Assembly (NCBI GenBank): GCA_965601485.1
Contig: OZ271846.1
Span: 620,001-684,000, forward strand
Reading direction: 5' to 3'
Source: Methylotenera_A aquatica
GTDB lineage: Bacteria; Pseudomonadota; Gammaproteobacteria; Burkholderiales; Methylophilaceae
Length of the DNA stretch: 64,000 nucleotides
Part shown: piece by piece, positions 51,163-60,269 of the stretch
Numbering within the stretch: position 1 is the stretch's first letter
Layout of the letters: each line of letters starts with the position of its first letter
Position numbers and translations under genes: made by a program
Notes under the pieces: generated by a model
Seen by the model: the letters and a program-made list of their open reading frames with translations, nothing else
Databases searched by the model: none
Told to the model about the DNA's origin: nothing

Positions 51163-52716
51163 TTGATTATTCAAAAATGGTTTAAAGAAATTAAAAGTGA
51201 TTTACCAGCAAGTATCGTTGTATTCTTTGTTGCGCTTCCTCTCTGCTTAGGTATTGCCCTAGCTTCGGGCGCTCCCCTGTTTTCGGGGATTATTGCTGGT
51301 ATTGTAGGCGGCATTATTGTTGGTATGGCAAGTGGCTCGCCTTTGGGTGTTAGCGGCCCTGCAGCAGGGTTAGCTGTTATAGTGTTTGGTGCAATTAGCA
51401 CGCTAGGCTCTTGGGAGGCATTTTTAACCGCGGTAGTCATTGCGGGCCTCATCCAATTAGCTTTAGGTTTTTTTAAAGCGGGCTTTATTGCCTATTTCTT
51501 TCCTACTTCAGTCATTAAAGGCATGCTAACTGGTATTGGCCTGCTGATTATTTTGAAACAAATTCCACACGCGCTTGGCTACGACTTTGAGTTTGAAGGT
51601 AGTGAATCATTTTTTACAGATGATGGTGAGAATACATTTTCTATCATCATGAAAGCATGGGATTTATTAACTCCCGGTGCTTTATTAATATCTGCTATAT
51701 CGCTAGCTTTGTTGGTTTTGTGGGACAAAGTGCTATCAAAAAAACACCGTATTTTTCAGTTGTTGCAAGGTCCAATTGTGGTGGTTTTGTTGGGTATTGT
51801 GTTTACCTATCTGTTCCAAAACCGCATCCTTGATTTCACGCTTAGCCCAGATCAAATTGTCACGCTGCCAGTGGCCACAAGCGTTTCGGCGTTTTTTAGC
51901 CAGTTTACTTTTCCCGATTTTTCGCAATTAAGCAATATTGAAGTGTACAAAGTGGCAGTTGTGATGGCAGTTGTTGCCAGCCTTGAGACATTACTGTGTG
52001 TAGAAGCAACCGATAAGTTGGATCCCTACAAGCGCGTAACGCCAACCAATCGCGAATTAAAAGCACAAGGTTTGGGCAATTTAGTTTCGGGTCTAATTGG
52101 TGGTTTGCCAGTCACGCAAGTGGTGGTACGTAGCTCTGCCAATATTTCATTTGGTGGAAAAACCAAACTTTCGGCCATCTTGCATGGTTTTTTCTTGCTA
52201 ATTAGTGTGGTTACCATTTCGAGTTTACTCAATATGATTCCATTAGCAAGCTTAGCAGCTGTACTCATTATGGTGGGGTATAAACTGGCTTCGCCTTCAC
52301 TATTTAAAAAAATGTATGCATTGGGTTGGGAACAATTTGTTCCCTTTATTACCACAATAGTTGTGATGCTATTTACCGATTTGCTTACAGGTATTGCAGT
52401 TGGTATGGTGATGGGTGTGTTCTTTACGCTGCATCACAGTTATCGCAATTCTCACTACATGAAAGATACCCACACCATGACCGATGGGGTATCGCTACAT
52501 CATCTAGTGTTGGCAGAAGAGGTATCGTTTTTTAATAAAGCCAGCATCATTTCGGTATTAGAGGCGATTCCAAGCAATTCTAAAGTTGTTATTGATTGCA
52601 GCCAATCAAAATCCATTGCTTACGATGTAGCGGAATTTATTCGTGACTATCAATTGCATGCAAAATTAAGGAATATTGAAGTAGAAACCATTGGGTTTGT
52701 GCCACCAGCATCCTAG
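51163..52716 (+). CDS. SulP-family anion transporter, possible bicarbonate importer
   Basis: The 517-residue membrane protein has about 12 helices and the SulP family marks: PASIVVFFVALPLCLGIALA, ASGAPLFSGIIAGIVGGIIV, SGSPLGVSGPAAGLAVIV, and GLIGGLPVTQVVVRSSANIS. A reduced STAS domain closes the protein (VSFFNKASIISVLEAIPSNS and VVIDCSQSKSIAYDVAEF). A beta carbonic anhydrase gene follows 72 bases later. Such pairs, as with cyanobacterial BicA, point to bicarbonate uptake rather than sulfate, though this is inference. The TTG start at 51163 has AGAGGTAG upstream. Confidence 0.87.
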   Translation: MIIQKWFKEIKSDLPASIVVFFVALPLCLGIALASGAPLFSGIIAGIVGGIIVGMASGSPLGVSGPAAGLAVIVFGAISTLGSWEAFLTAVVIAGLIQLALGFFKAGFIAYFFPTSVIKGMLTGIGLLIILKQIPHALGYDFEFEGSESFFTDDGENTFSIIMKAWDLLTPGALLISAISLALLVLWDKVLSKKHRIFQLLQGPIVVVLLGIVFTYLFQNRILDFTLSPDQIVTLPVATSVSAFFSQFTFPDFSQLSNIEVYKVAVVMAVVASLETLLCVEATDKLDPYKRVTPTNRELKAQGLGNLVSGLIGGLPVTQVVVRSSANISFGGKTKLSAILHGFFLLISVVTISSLLNMIPLASLAAVLIMVGYKLASPSLFKKMYALGWEQFVPFITTIVVMLFTDLLTGIAVGMVMGVFFTLHHSYRNSHYMKDTHTMTDGVSLHHLVLAEEVSFFNKASIISVLEAIPSNSKVVIDCSQSKSIAYDVAEFIRDYQLHAKLRNIEVETIGFVPPAS

Positions 52717-52788
52717 TGAGTTTTAAGATCAAAGTATTATTAAGTAATTAAATTGAATGTTTTTTGAATTTTTGTAGAGGTTATTTTT

Positions 52789-53433
52789 ATGTATACACAC
52801 CCGTTATTAAATCGCGACAAAATCACACCTAAAGAGGCGCTGGATATTTTAGTTGAGGGTAATATTCGCTTTGTTAATAACTATCAAAGTGATAAAGACT
52901 TTCAAAGTCTAGTCAAAATTACCAAAGATAAACAACATCCTTTTGCGGCGGTGTTAAGTTGCAGCGATTCTCGCGCGCCAACCGAAATGTTGTTTGACCA
53001 GGCTTTAGGGGATGTGTTTAGTGTGCGCTTAGCAGGCAATATTGCCTCTGATAAAGCTATTGGTTCGTTAGAGTTCAGCTCGAAATATTTAGGTAGCAAG
53101 TTGATTGTGGTAATGGGACACACTGGTTGTGGCGCGGTAAAGGCTGCTTGTGATGACTTTAAAGATGGGCATATTGGCGAAATTATTAACTTGATAAAAC
53201 CATCAATCCGTCATGAAAAATCCGTTTCCAATCCTGAAGAGCGTTGCTCTAAAAATCCTGATTTTGTTGAAAAAATTAATGAGCTAAATGTGCGCTATCA
53301 AATTGATACCATTGTGCGCTTAAGCGACATTGTGGATGGGATGCTAGAAAAGCATGAATTGGGCATTATTGGTGGTATTTACGATTTATCTACTGGCAGA
53401 GTAAAGTTTTTAGAAGATACTTTTATTAGCTAA
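52789..53433 (+). CDS. can: Beta carbonic anhydrase
   Basis: The enzyme interconverts carbon dioxide and bicarbonate. The 214-residue protein has the zinc ligands and catalytic dyad of the beta class: cysteine and Asp-Arg in VLSCSDSRAPTEMLFDQ, and His-x-x-Cys in VMGHTGCGAVKAAC. FSVRLAGNIASDKAIGSLEF connects them. There is no signal peptide, so it is cytosolic. It is probably co-transcribed with the SulP gene and supplies or consumes the bicarbonate that transporter moves. A terminator follows at 53446. Confidence 0.94.
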   Translation: MYTHPLLNRDKITPKEALDILVEGNIRFVNNYQSDKDFQSLVKITKDKQHPFAAVLSCSDSRAPTEMLFDQALGDVFSVRLAGNIASDKAIGSLEFSSKYLGSKLIVVMGHTGCGAVKAACDDFKDGHIGEIINLIKPSIRHEKSVSNPEERCSKNPDFVEKINELNVRYQIDTIVRLSDIVDGMLEKHELGIIGGIYDLSTGRVKFLEDTFIS

Positions 53434-53445
53434 GTTAATAGCATT

Positions 53446-53473
53446 AAAAAAGCCGCTTAATAGCGGCTTTTTT
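53446..53473. terminator. Bidirectional terminator between the carbonic anhydrase and fdx
   Basis: AAAAAAGCCGCT and AGCGGCTTTTTT form a perfect stem around a 4-base loop, between convergent genes. Confidence 0.92.
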
Positions 53474-53488
53474 ATTAACACTAAAGAA

Positions 53489-53830
53489 TTAGCGATGACC
53501 TTCTTTTGCCATATTAATGGAATATTTAGGGATTTCCACAACCAAATCGGTACTACCTACAATGGCTTGGCAAGATAAGCGAGAAAGGGGCTCTAAACCC
53601 CAAGCCTTATCTAATAAATCATCCTCTTTATCATCGGCTGGATTCAAGCTTTTATAGCCTTCACGCACAATTACATGGCAAGTGGTGCAAGCGCATACTT
53701 GGTCGCAGGCGTGATCCATATCAATATCATTATCCAACAAATTTTGGCAGATAGACTCTCCCGATTTAGCTTCAAAAGCGGCGCCATCTGGGCAAAGCTC
53801 TACATGCGGTAATACAATAATTTGTGCCAT
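53489..53830 (-). CDS. fdx: [2Fe-2S] ferredoxin of the ISC system
   Basis: Fdx supplies electrons for iron-sulfur cluster assembly on IscU. The 113-residue protein has the adrenodoxin-type cluster pattern C-x5-C-x2-C in DHACDQVCACTTCHVIV and the fourth ligand in RLSCQAIVG. The conserved histidine of CTTCHV is present. It is the last gene of the isc operon and lies 55 bases after hscA. Confidence 0.95.
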   Translation of the reverse strand: MAQIIVLPHVELCPDGAAFEAKSGESICQNLLDNDIDMDHACDQVCACTTCHVIVREGYKSLNPADDKEDDLLDKAWGLEPLSRLSCQAIVGSTDLVVEIPKYSINMAKEGHR

Positions 53831-53885
53831 CTTAATAATTCCTAACTTAACTATTCAAACTTAGCTAATACATATATATAACGGT

Positions 53886-55760
53886 TTATAAATCTAATTT
53901 TGCAACATCTTTGCCCGTTAATGCATGGCTCACACTGGCGTCCATACGCTTAGCGGCAAATGTTTCAGTCACTGCATTTAATGCCTCTGTCGCTTGATGA
54001 ATAGCATGGCTATCTTGGCCGTTGCTTAGCGATTGTAGCGATGTAAGTGAGGCTAAAATAGCCTCACTTTCAGATGGCGTTAGCAAAGCACTGTCTTGCT
54101 GCAAAGCCGCCTCAATTGCCAAAATCAAGCTAGTTGCTTCTACTTTTGCTTCGGCCAAAGCGCGCGCTTGTTTATCGGTTTTTGCTGCAACAAAGCTGCT
54201 TTGCAGCATGATTAATATTTGCTCTTCACTTAATCCATAACTGGGTTTTACCACGACATTTGCTTCAATATTGGTGGTCATTTCGCGCGCCGAAACACTG
54301 AGCAAACCATCCGCATCCACCGTAAAAGTTACTCTGATACGCGCGCTACCTGCTACCATTGGCGGAATGCCGCGCAATTCAAACTTGGCTAGTGAGCGGC
54401 AATCGGTTACCAATTCACGTTCGCCTTGTAGCACATGAATACTCATGGCGGTTTGGCCATCTTTAAACGTTGTAAATTCTTGCGCACGCGCAATCGGCAA
54501 AGTGCTGTTACGCGGAATCACTTTTTCAACCAAGCCGCCCATGGTTTCTAAACCAAGAGATAGCGGAATCACATCTAGCAACAATAAATCAGCATCGCTT
54601 TTATTGCCTGCCAAAGTATTGGCTTGTATAGCCGCGCCAAGTGCCACCAATTTATCGGGGTCTAAATTGGTGAGTGGTGTTTGTTTAAAGAAATCAGCCA
54701 CAGCCAAGCGAATTTGTGGCATTCGTGTTGCACCGCCTACCATCACAACGCCTTTAATGTCATTAATTGTAAGGCCTGCATCACGTAAGGCCTTTTTAGT
54801 TGGGTTAAGTGTTTTTACTACCAGTGTTTGTGTTAACTCATTGAATTTTTTGGCGCTTAAAGTCAAATCAATTACTTCCCCTGTGCTTAAAACACTGGTG
54901 ATTTGTGCATTAGCATGGTCAGTCAGCCATTCTTTGGCTTCACGTGCCTTGGTGAGAATTAATCGTGTGTCATTTACATTTAAGGGTTTGCAATTCGATT
55001 GTTCTAATACCCAGCAAAATATTCGGCGGTCAAAATCATCGCCGCCTAATGCGCTATCGCCATTCGTGCTTAATACTTCAAATACGCCTCTGCTGAGTTT
55101 TAGTATGGACACGTCAAACGTGCCACCACCTAAATCATAAATAACATAAGTGCCTTCAACTCCGTTATCTAAGCCATAAGCAACCGCGGCTGCAGTGGGC
55201 TCGTTCAACAGACGCAATACATTGAGACCAGCCAAGCGCGCCGCGTCTTTGGTTGCCTGACGTTGTGCTTCATCAAAATAGGCGGGTACCGTGATAACTG
55301 CACCAACCAAATCACCGCCTAAGGATTTTTCGGCACGTTTTTTTAGGGATTTTAAGATTTCTGCCGATATTTCTACCGCACTTTTAACGCCAGATCGGGT
55401 TTGAATCTGCACCATTTTTTCAGATGAAGATGGAGTTTCTACAAAATGATACGGCTGAGTGGATACGTCGATTTCTGCAAGAGAACGACCCATAAAACGC
55501 TTGGCTGAGATGATGGTGTTTGCTGGGTCAATCGATTGTGCCGCTTGCGCTTCATAGCCAACCTCAACATAACCATCTTCCAAATAGCGCACAACACTGG
55601 GTAATAGCGCATGGCCGTTATCATCGATTAACACGCTGCTCATGCCACTGCGTACAGTAGCCACCAACGAGTTTGTTGTGCCTAAATCAATGCCCACCGC
55701 TAATTTATGCTGATGCGGTGCGGCAGATTGACCTGGTTCGGATATTTGTAGAAGTGCCAT
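53886..55760 (-). CDS. hscA: Fe-S assembly chaperone HscA
   Basis: HscA is the specialised Hsp70 that binds the LPPVK loop of IscU and helps release the cluster. The 624-residue protein has the ATPase domain (VGIDLGTTNSLVATV, LLNEPTAAAVAYGLD, YVIYDLGGGTFDVSILKLSR, GVVMVGGATRMPQIR) and a substrate-binding domain with a shortened helical lid. It follows hscB by 36 bases. Its place beside hscB and fdx separates it from the general chaperone DnaK. Confidence 0.96.
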   Translation of the reverse strand: MALLQISEPGQSAAPHQHKLAVGIDLGTTNSLVATVRSGMSSVLIDDNGHALLPSVVRYLEDGYVEVGYEAQAAQSIDPANTIISAKRFMGRSLAEIDVSTQPYHFVETPSSSEKMVQIQTRSGVKSAVEISAEILKSLKKRAEKSLGGDLVGAVITVPAYFDEAQRQATKDAARLAGLNVLRLLNEPTAAAVAYGLDNGVEGTYVIYDLGGGTFDVSILKLSRGVFEVLSTNGDSALGGDDFDRRIFCWVLEQSNCKPLNVNDTRLILTKAREAKEWLTDHANAQITSVLSTGEVIDLTLSAKKFNELTQTLVVKTLNPTKKALRDAGLTINDIKGVVMVGGATRMPQIRLAVADFFKQTPLTNLDPDKLVALGAAIQANTLAGNKSDADLLLLDVIPLSLGLETMGGLVEKVIPRNSTLPIARAQEFTTFKDGQTAMSIHVLQGERELVTDCRSLAKFELRGIPPMVAGSARIRVTFTVDADGLLSVSAREMTTNIEANVVVKPSYGLSEEQILIMLQSSFVAAKTDKQARALAEAKVEATSLILAIEAALQQDSALLTPSESEAILASLTSLQSLSNGQDSHAIHQATEALNAVTETFAAKRMDASVSHALTGKDVAKLDL

Positions 55761-55796
55761 GGTTAATTTGAAATATAATTAAAGTGCAGTTCGCTA

Positions 55797-56345
55797 TTAA
55801 GCATCCAAGTGTTCAATGATTTTGTTAATGTCTACGCAAACTTTATCAATAAATATAAGCTTACGTGTGGCATCAACAGCTAATGGCAGGTTTTTTTTGA
55901 CATCGATTAAGTCGATAAGCGTTGCTTGCAATGAACGCGCTTCTTGCTGCATCTCCGCTAAAAGAGCGTCTAGCGCATCAATATTCTTACTCTGTTTTGC
56001 ATCATCTATGGCTTCACGCCATTCCATTTGCTGCATTAGAAAATCGGCTGGCATGGCAGTATTTGTTTCTGCAGCCACTTCAATACCTTGTAATGCTAAT
56101 AAGTACTTTGCACGATGGGCTGGATTTTTTAAGGCCTGGTATGCTTCATTTGCCAAGGTTGCCGTTTGCATTGAACGCAATTTTTCAGAAAGTAATGCTG
56201 TTACAAATCGGTCAGGATGACTGGCAGATTGAATGCTACGATAATTGGTTTCTAATTTGGCAAGATCTAGATTGAATTGCGGTGATAAACCAAACAATTC
56301 AAAATAGCTGTGATTATCCGAAATTCCATTATTTAAAGCACTCAC
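55797..56345 (-). CDS. hscB: Fe-S assembly co-chaperone HscB
   Basis: HscB is the J-domain partner that delivers IscU to HscA. The 182-residue protein has an N-terminal J domain (SYFELFGLSPQFNLDLAKLE, with the HPD tripeptide in SASHPDRF) and a C-terminal three-helix bundle that binds IscU (AMPADFLMQQMEWREAIDDA). Its start overlaps the end of iscA by four bases, so the two are translationally coupled. Confidence 0.95.
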   Translation of the reverse strand: MSALNNGISDNHSYFELFGLSPQFNLDLAKLETNYRSIQSASHPDRFVTALLSEKLRSMQTATLANEAYQALKNPAHRAKYLLALQGIEVAAETNTAMPADFLMQQMEWREAIDDAKQSKNIDALDALLAEMQQEARSLQATLIDLIDVKKNLPLAVDATRKLIFIDKVCVDINKIIEHLDA

Positions 56346-56665
56346 ACTGTAAAACTTTCACCGCAACCACACTCATCTTTTACGTTTGGATTATTAAACT
56401 TAAAGCCTTCATTTAAGCCTTCTTTGGTAAAGTCGAGTTCAGTACCATCAATGTAGGCAAGGCTTTTTGGGTCAACAATCACTTTGACGCCGTGGCTATC
56501 AAAAGCCATATCTTCTGGTTGCATGTCGTCTACAAACTCAAGCGTGTAAGCCATGCCTGAGCAGCCTGTAGTTTTAACGCCCAGACGCAAGCCAATACCT
56601 TTTCCACGGTTGGCTAAGAATTTTTCAACTCGACTTGCTGCCGCTTCAGTTAAGCTAATTGCCAT
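56342..56665 (-). CDS. iscA: Iron-sulfur cluster carrier IscA
   Basis: IscA is an A-type carrier that transfers clusters to target proteins. The 107-residue protein has the three conserved cysteines, one in KTTGCSGMAYTLEFVD and two in the C-terminal DECGCGESFTV. The YIDGTELDFTKEGLNEGFKF block is typical of IscA. It lies between iscU and hscB in the isc operon. Confidence 0.95.
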   Translation of the reverse strand: MAISLTEAAASRVEKFLANRGKGIGLRLGVKTTGCSGMAYTLEFVDDMQPEDMAFDSHGVKVIVDPKSLAYIDGTELDFTKEGLNEGFKFNNPNVKDECGCGESFTV

Positions 56666-56701
56666 ATTTATCTCTTGGATTCAATCAAAATTGCAAGATG
56701 C

Positions 56702-57100
56702 TTACGCCGCTTCTTTAGCTGCCAATTGTTTGGCTTTAATATCGGCAACCGCTGCCTTGATTGCATCTTCTGCAAGCACAGAGCAATGAATTTTTACAGG
56801 CGGCAAAGCCAATTCTTCTGCAATTTCAGAATTCTTAATCGAATAAGCTTCATCAATGGTGCGGCCTTTGAGCCACTCTGTTACTAATGAGCTAGACGCA
56901 ATCGCAGAACCGCAACCATAGGTTTTAAATTTAGCATCTTCAATAATGCCGCTATCATTTACCTTGATCATCAACTTCATCACGTCGCCGCAAGCAGGTG
57001 CGCCTACCATACCTGTGCCTACGTTTGGGTCATTCTTATCTAAAGAACCCACATTTCTTGGGTTTTCATAGTGGTCTAATACTTTGTCTGAATATGCCAT
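56702..57100 (-). CDS. iscU: Iron-sulfur cluster scaffold IscU
   Basis: IscU is the scaffold on which IscS-derived sulfur and iron form a [2Fe-2S] cluster. The 132-residue protein has the three cluster cysteines, in GAPACGDVMKL, FKTYGCGSAIASSSLVTEWL and KIHCSVLAEDAI. The HscA-binding LPPVK motif stands just before the last. ATACTCCTT in the given strand is a strong ribosome site before the ATG at 57100. A hairpin lies in the 133-base gap after iscS. Confidence 0.96.
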   Translation of the reverse strand: MAYSDKVLDHYENPRNVGSLDKNDPNVGTGMVGAPACGDVMKLMIKVNDSGIIEDAKFKTYGCGSAIASSSLVTEWLKGRTIDEAYSIKNSEIAEELALPPVKIHCSVLAEDAIKAAVADIKAKQLAAKEAA

Positions 57101-57169
57101 GATTTATACTCCTTAAAACTTCAAAATTTCGAGAAATGAATGATATGTTTGTCTGACAAGGCGGTTGGT

Positions 57170-57196
57170 GGCTACGTTTAGTTTTCTAAACGAGCC
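57170..57196 (-). other. Hairpin in the iscS-iscU gap
   Basis: On the minus strand GGCT and CGTTTAG pair with CTAAACG and AGCC around a 4-base AAAA loop, with one bulged base. There is no T run, so it is not a simple terminator. It is a good candidate for an mRNA processing or protection element separating iscRS from iscUA expression. Confidence 0.55.
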
Positions 57197-57233
57197 GCCA
57201 GCAAACAAGCTCAGGCGGGCAAAGCGCCATTTC

Positions 57234-58448
57234 TTAGTGTGCTGCCCATTGTACTTTGCTAATATCAATACCATCTTTGAACATATCCCAAAGTGGTGAT
57301 AATTCACGTAACTTATTTACTTTGCTTTTGAGTAATTCAATTGTGTATTCTACATCTGCATCAGTAGTAAAACGGCCAATTGAAAAGCGGATTGAGCTAT
57401 GAGCTAACTCATCGTTACGGCCAATAGCTCGCAATACATAGCTTGGCTCTAAGCTTGCAGATGTGCAGGCTGAACCGCTTGATACTGCAATATCTTTAAT
57501 TGCCATAATCAACGATTCACCCTCTACATAATTAAAGCTAATGTTTAAATTATGGGGTACGCGGTGTTCTAAATCACCGTTTACGTAGGTTTCTTCAATG
57601 CTTTGCAAGCCATGCAGTAATTTATCGCGCAATTTACGAGTGCGGGCGTTTTCGAATTCCATTTCTTCGCGTGCGATTCTAAACGCTTCACCCATGCCCA
57701 CAATTTGGTGGGTGGCTAATGAACCCGAACGCATGCCGCGCTCATGACCGCCACCGTGCATTTGCGCTTCAATGCGAATACGCGGTTTACGGCGCACATA
57801 CAAAGCACCAATACCTTTTGGACCATATGTTTTATGTGCACAAAAGCTCATTAAATCGACAGGCAACTTTTCTAAATTGATTTCCACTTTACCCGTTGCT
57901 TGCGCAGCATCCACATGGAATATCACATTATTTTCGCGGCAAATATTACCAATCGCTTCAATATCTTGAATCACACCGATTTCATTATTCACCATCATCA
58001 CGCTAGCTAATACGGTATCTGGCTGAATCGCTGCTTTAAACTTAGCTAAATCTACCAAGCCATTTGATTCTGGCTGCAAATAAGTCGCAGTAAAACCAAT
58101 ACGCTCTAATTCGCGCACTGCATCAATGACCGCTTTATGCTCTGTGGCGATTGTAATGATATGTTTGCCTTTGGTGGAGGCATAAAAATTAGCGGCACCT
58201 TTAATGGCTAGGTTATTTGATTCTGTGGCGCCTGATGTCCACACGATTTCGCGGGCGTCTGCACCAACCAATTTAGCAACTTCTTCACGTGCATTTTCAA
58301 CTGCTTTTTCGGCTGTCCAGCCAAAAGGGTGGCTGCGTGACGCAGGGTTGCCATAGTGCTCCGTCAAATACGGAATCATTATGGCGGCCACACGCGGATC
58401 CACTGGCGTGGTGGCTGAGTAATCTAAATAAATCGGGTCTCTATCCAT
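57234..58448 (-). CDS. iscS: Cysteine desulfurase IscS
   Basis: IscS takes sulfur from cysteine with pyridoxal phosphate and hands it to IscU, thiouridine enzymes and others. The 404-residue protein is a full match to the family: PIYLDYSATTPVDPRVAAIM, the cofactor lysine in MSFCAHKTYGPKGIGALYVR, GGGHERGMRSG, and the catalytic cysteine in SSGSACTSASLEPSYVLRAI. The C terminus ends in the IscU-contacting WDMFKDGIDISKVQWAAH. It is preceded by a second, different desulfurase gene. Confidence 0.97.
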   Translation of the reverse strand: MDRDPIYLDYSATTPVDPRVAAIMIPYLTEHYGNPASRSHPFGWTAEKAVENAREEVAKLVGADAREIVWTSGATESNNLAIKGAANFYASTKGKHIITIATEHKAVIDAVRELERIGFTATYLQPESNGLVDLAKFKAAIQPDTVLASVMMVNNEIGVIQDIEAIGNICRENNVIFHVDAAQATGKVEINLEKLPVDLMSFCAHKTYGPKGIGALYVRRKPRIRIEAQMHGGGHERGMRSGSLATHQIVGMGEAFRIAREEMEFENARTRKLRDKLLHGLQSIEETYVNGDLEHRVPHNLNISFNYVEGESLIMAIKDIAVSSGSACTSASLEPSYVLRAIGRNDELAHSSIRFSIGRFTTDADVEYTIELLKSKVNKLRELSPLWDMFKDGIDISKVQWAAH

Positions 58449-58485
58449 TTTAATAATACTTACTTTCTCATTGCCATTAAATTTG

Positions 58486-59631
58486 TTAGGCTAAAATTGC
58501 CGTTAAGTTTCTTAATCTTGCTAATTCCTGCTCAAGTACCGTTAAAAACTGCTGTACCTGTTCAATTGTGTTGCTCAATCCAAAGCTAACTCTAATCGCG
58601 CCGCGCGCCACATCTGGCTCAATTCCCATTGCCAGCAATACATGACTGGGCTCTGAGTTATCAGATGAACATGCCGAACCGCTAGCAACCGCGAATCCTT
58701 TACGATCTAGTGCCGTCACCAAAGTTTCGCCTTCTATGTTATTGAATGCAAAAAAACTGGTGTTAGGAATACGCTTTACCTGCTGACCAAACAAAATAGC
58801 GCCTAATTTACTAAGACCTTCTTCACATAAATCGCGTAACTGTTGTGTATGCGCAGCAAATGCAGCCAAATTCTTAACAGCTAGTTCGCATGCCAAACCA
58901 AAACCTGCAATTGCGGCCACATTTTCGGTGCCGCTGCGTAAACCTTTTTCTTGACCGCCACCATGCAATAAAGGCTGAATATCCAAGCGCTTATCAAGCA
59001 CCAAAGCGCCTGCACCCAATGGACCGCCAATCTTGTGGCTGGATACTGTCATTGCATTGACATTTAAATCAGCAAAATTCATCTCTACTTTACCCAGGCC
59101 CTGAACTGCATCGGTATGCACAAAAGCCTTATGCTGATGAGCCAATGTAGCAATTTGTGCTAAATCTTGTATCACACCTGTTTCATTATTTGCCAACATC
59201 ACCGATACCAAATTAGTGGGGGCAGCCAAAAGGTTATGCAAGTGATGCATGTCCAACTTGCAATGTAAATCTACATCAATACTAAGCGCTTGCCAGCCAC
59301 GAGATTGCATGGCAAGGGCAGGGCGAGATATGCACGGATGCTCTACCGCGCTAATTAAAATTTGCCCATGGCACAAATTGCTGGCAATGCCGTGAATCGC
59401 AAAATTATTCGCCTCAGTACCGCTTGCCGTAAACACTACCTGTGACGGATGCGCATTAACAGCATCTGCCACCTGTTCACGTGCACGCTCTACTACTGCG
59501 CGTGCGGTACGACCATAACTATGGCGGCTAGTCGCGTTGCCTTGCTGCTCAACCATAAACGGCAACATTACCTCGAGTACTTCTGACCTAAGCGCAGTAG
59601 TACTGTTATGGTCAAAAAAGACATGACTCAT
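58486..59631 (-). CDS. Second cysteine desulfurase (NifS/IscS-like)
   Basis: This 381-residue class V aminotransferase-fold enzyme has all catalytic parts. These are FFDHNSTTALRSEVLEVMLP at the N terminus, the histidine in ISAVEHPCISRP, the cofactor lysine in TVSSHKIGGPLGAGALV, GGGQEKGLRSGTENVAAIAG, and the active cysteine in VASGSACSSDNSEPSHVLLA. It lacks the IscS C-terminal tail and is clearly divergent from the iscS next to it. It begins one base after iscR ends and lies 38 bases before iscS. It probably works within the ISC pathway or supplies sulfur to another acceptor; NifS-type enzymes also resemble it. Confidence 0.9.
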   Translation of the reverse strand: MSHVFFDHNSTTALRSEVLEVMLPFMVEQQGNATSRHSYGRTARAVVERAREQVADAVNAHPSQVVFTASGTEANNFAIHGIASNLCHGQILISAVEHPCISRPALAMQSRGWQALSIDVDLHCKLDMHHLHNLLAAPTNLVSVMLANNETGVIQDLAQIATLAHQHKAFVHTDAVQGLGKVEMNFADLNVNAMTVSSHKIGGPLGAGALVLDKRLDIQPLLHGGGQEKGLRSGTENVAAIAGFGLACELAVKNLAAFAAHTQQLRDLCEEGLSKLGAILFGQQVKRIPNTSFFAFNNIEGETLVTALDRKGFAVASGSACSSDNSEPSHVLLAMGIEPDVARGAIRVSFGLSNTIEQVQQFLTVLEQELARLRNLTAILA

Positions 59632-60165
59632 TTAAGCTGTTGCCTCTTCACAAGAGCTTGGTGTGCAAGTTTTAGTTGGTACACTGCGCGCTGAAAAGTG
59701 CACTTTGCTACTTATTAATCCATTACTGCTTAAGCCAGCATTGTTTCGATGCTGACTTTCAACCATATCCGCCAAAGTCACGCCGGACAGATAATCTAAA
59801 ATTTTATTATTTAGCGTTGCCCATAAATCATGCGTCATGCAACGGCCAGCATCGTGGCAATTCTCTTGGCCGCCGCACTGTGTGGCATCAATTAGCTCAT
59901 CTACCGCGGTAATAATGTTTGATACTGAAATTTCGGCATGTGTTTTAGCTACGCGATAACCACCGCCAGGACCACGCACACTGGTCACTAAGCCTTGACG
60001 ACGCAGGCGACTAAACAATTGCTCTAAATAAGAAAGCGAGATTGCTTGGCGCTCGCTAATGCCAGCCAAAGTAACTGGGCGGCTATCGCCAGATTCGGTT
60101 ACTTCGTTTAAAGCAAGGTCTAGCATAGCTGTTACAGCAAAACGTCCTTTAGTAGTTAGTCTCAT
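59632..60165 (-). CDS. iscR: Fe-S-responsive transcriptional regulator IscR
   Basis: IscR represses the isc operon when it carries a [2Fe-2S] cluster. The 177-residue Rrf2-family protein has the winged helix (MRLTTKGRFAVTAMLDLALN, ISLSYLEQLFSRLRRQGLV, SVRGPGGGYRVAK). The cluster ligands keep the exact spacing C-x5-C-x5-C-x2-H in QCGGQENCHDAGRCMTHDLW. A promoter and IscR-like box lie before it (60200-60232). The second desulfurase follows directly. Confidence 0.96.
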   Translation of the reverse strand: MRLTTKGRFAVTAMLDLALNEVTESGDSRPVTLAGISERQAISLSYLEQLFSRLRRQGLVTSVRGPGGGYRVAKTHAEISVSNIITAVDELIDATQCGGQENCHDAGRCMTHDLWATLNNKILDYLSGVTLADMVESQHRNNAGLSSNGLISSKVHFSARSVPTKTCTPSSCEEATA

Positions 60166-60199
60166 GAGTAATGATCTGCTGTCTTAATAATTAAGCTAA

Positions 60200-60232
60200 A
60201 TTGTATATTAACCTACTAAATTAGTCAATTAT
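60200..60232 (-). promoter_or_regulatory. isc promoter with IscR type 1-like box
   Basis: On the minus strand TTGACT (60228-60223) and TACAAT (60205-60200) are 17 bases apart. The same stretch, ATAATTGACTAATTTAGTAG followed by GTTAAT, resembles the type 1 IscR site, so IscR would block RNA polymerase here and autoregulate. The gene starts at 60165. Confidence 0.68.
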
Positions 60233-60269
60233 TAAGCGCTTAAGTTCAGCTTTAAATAGGGCTAGGTCA

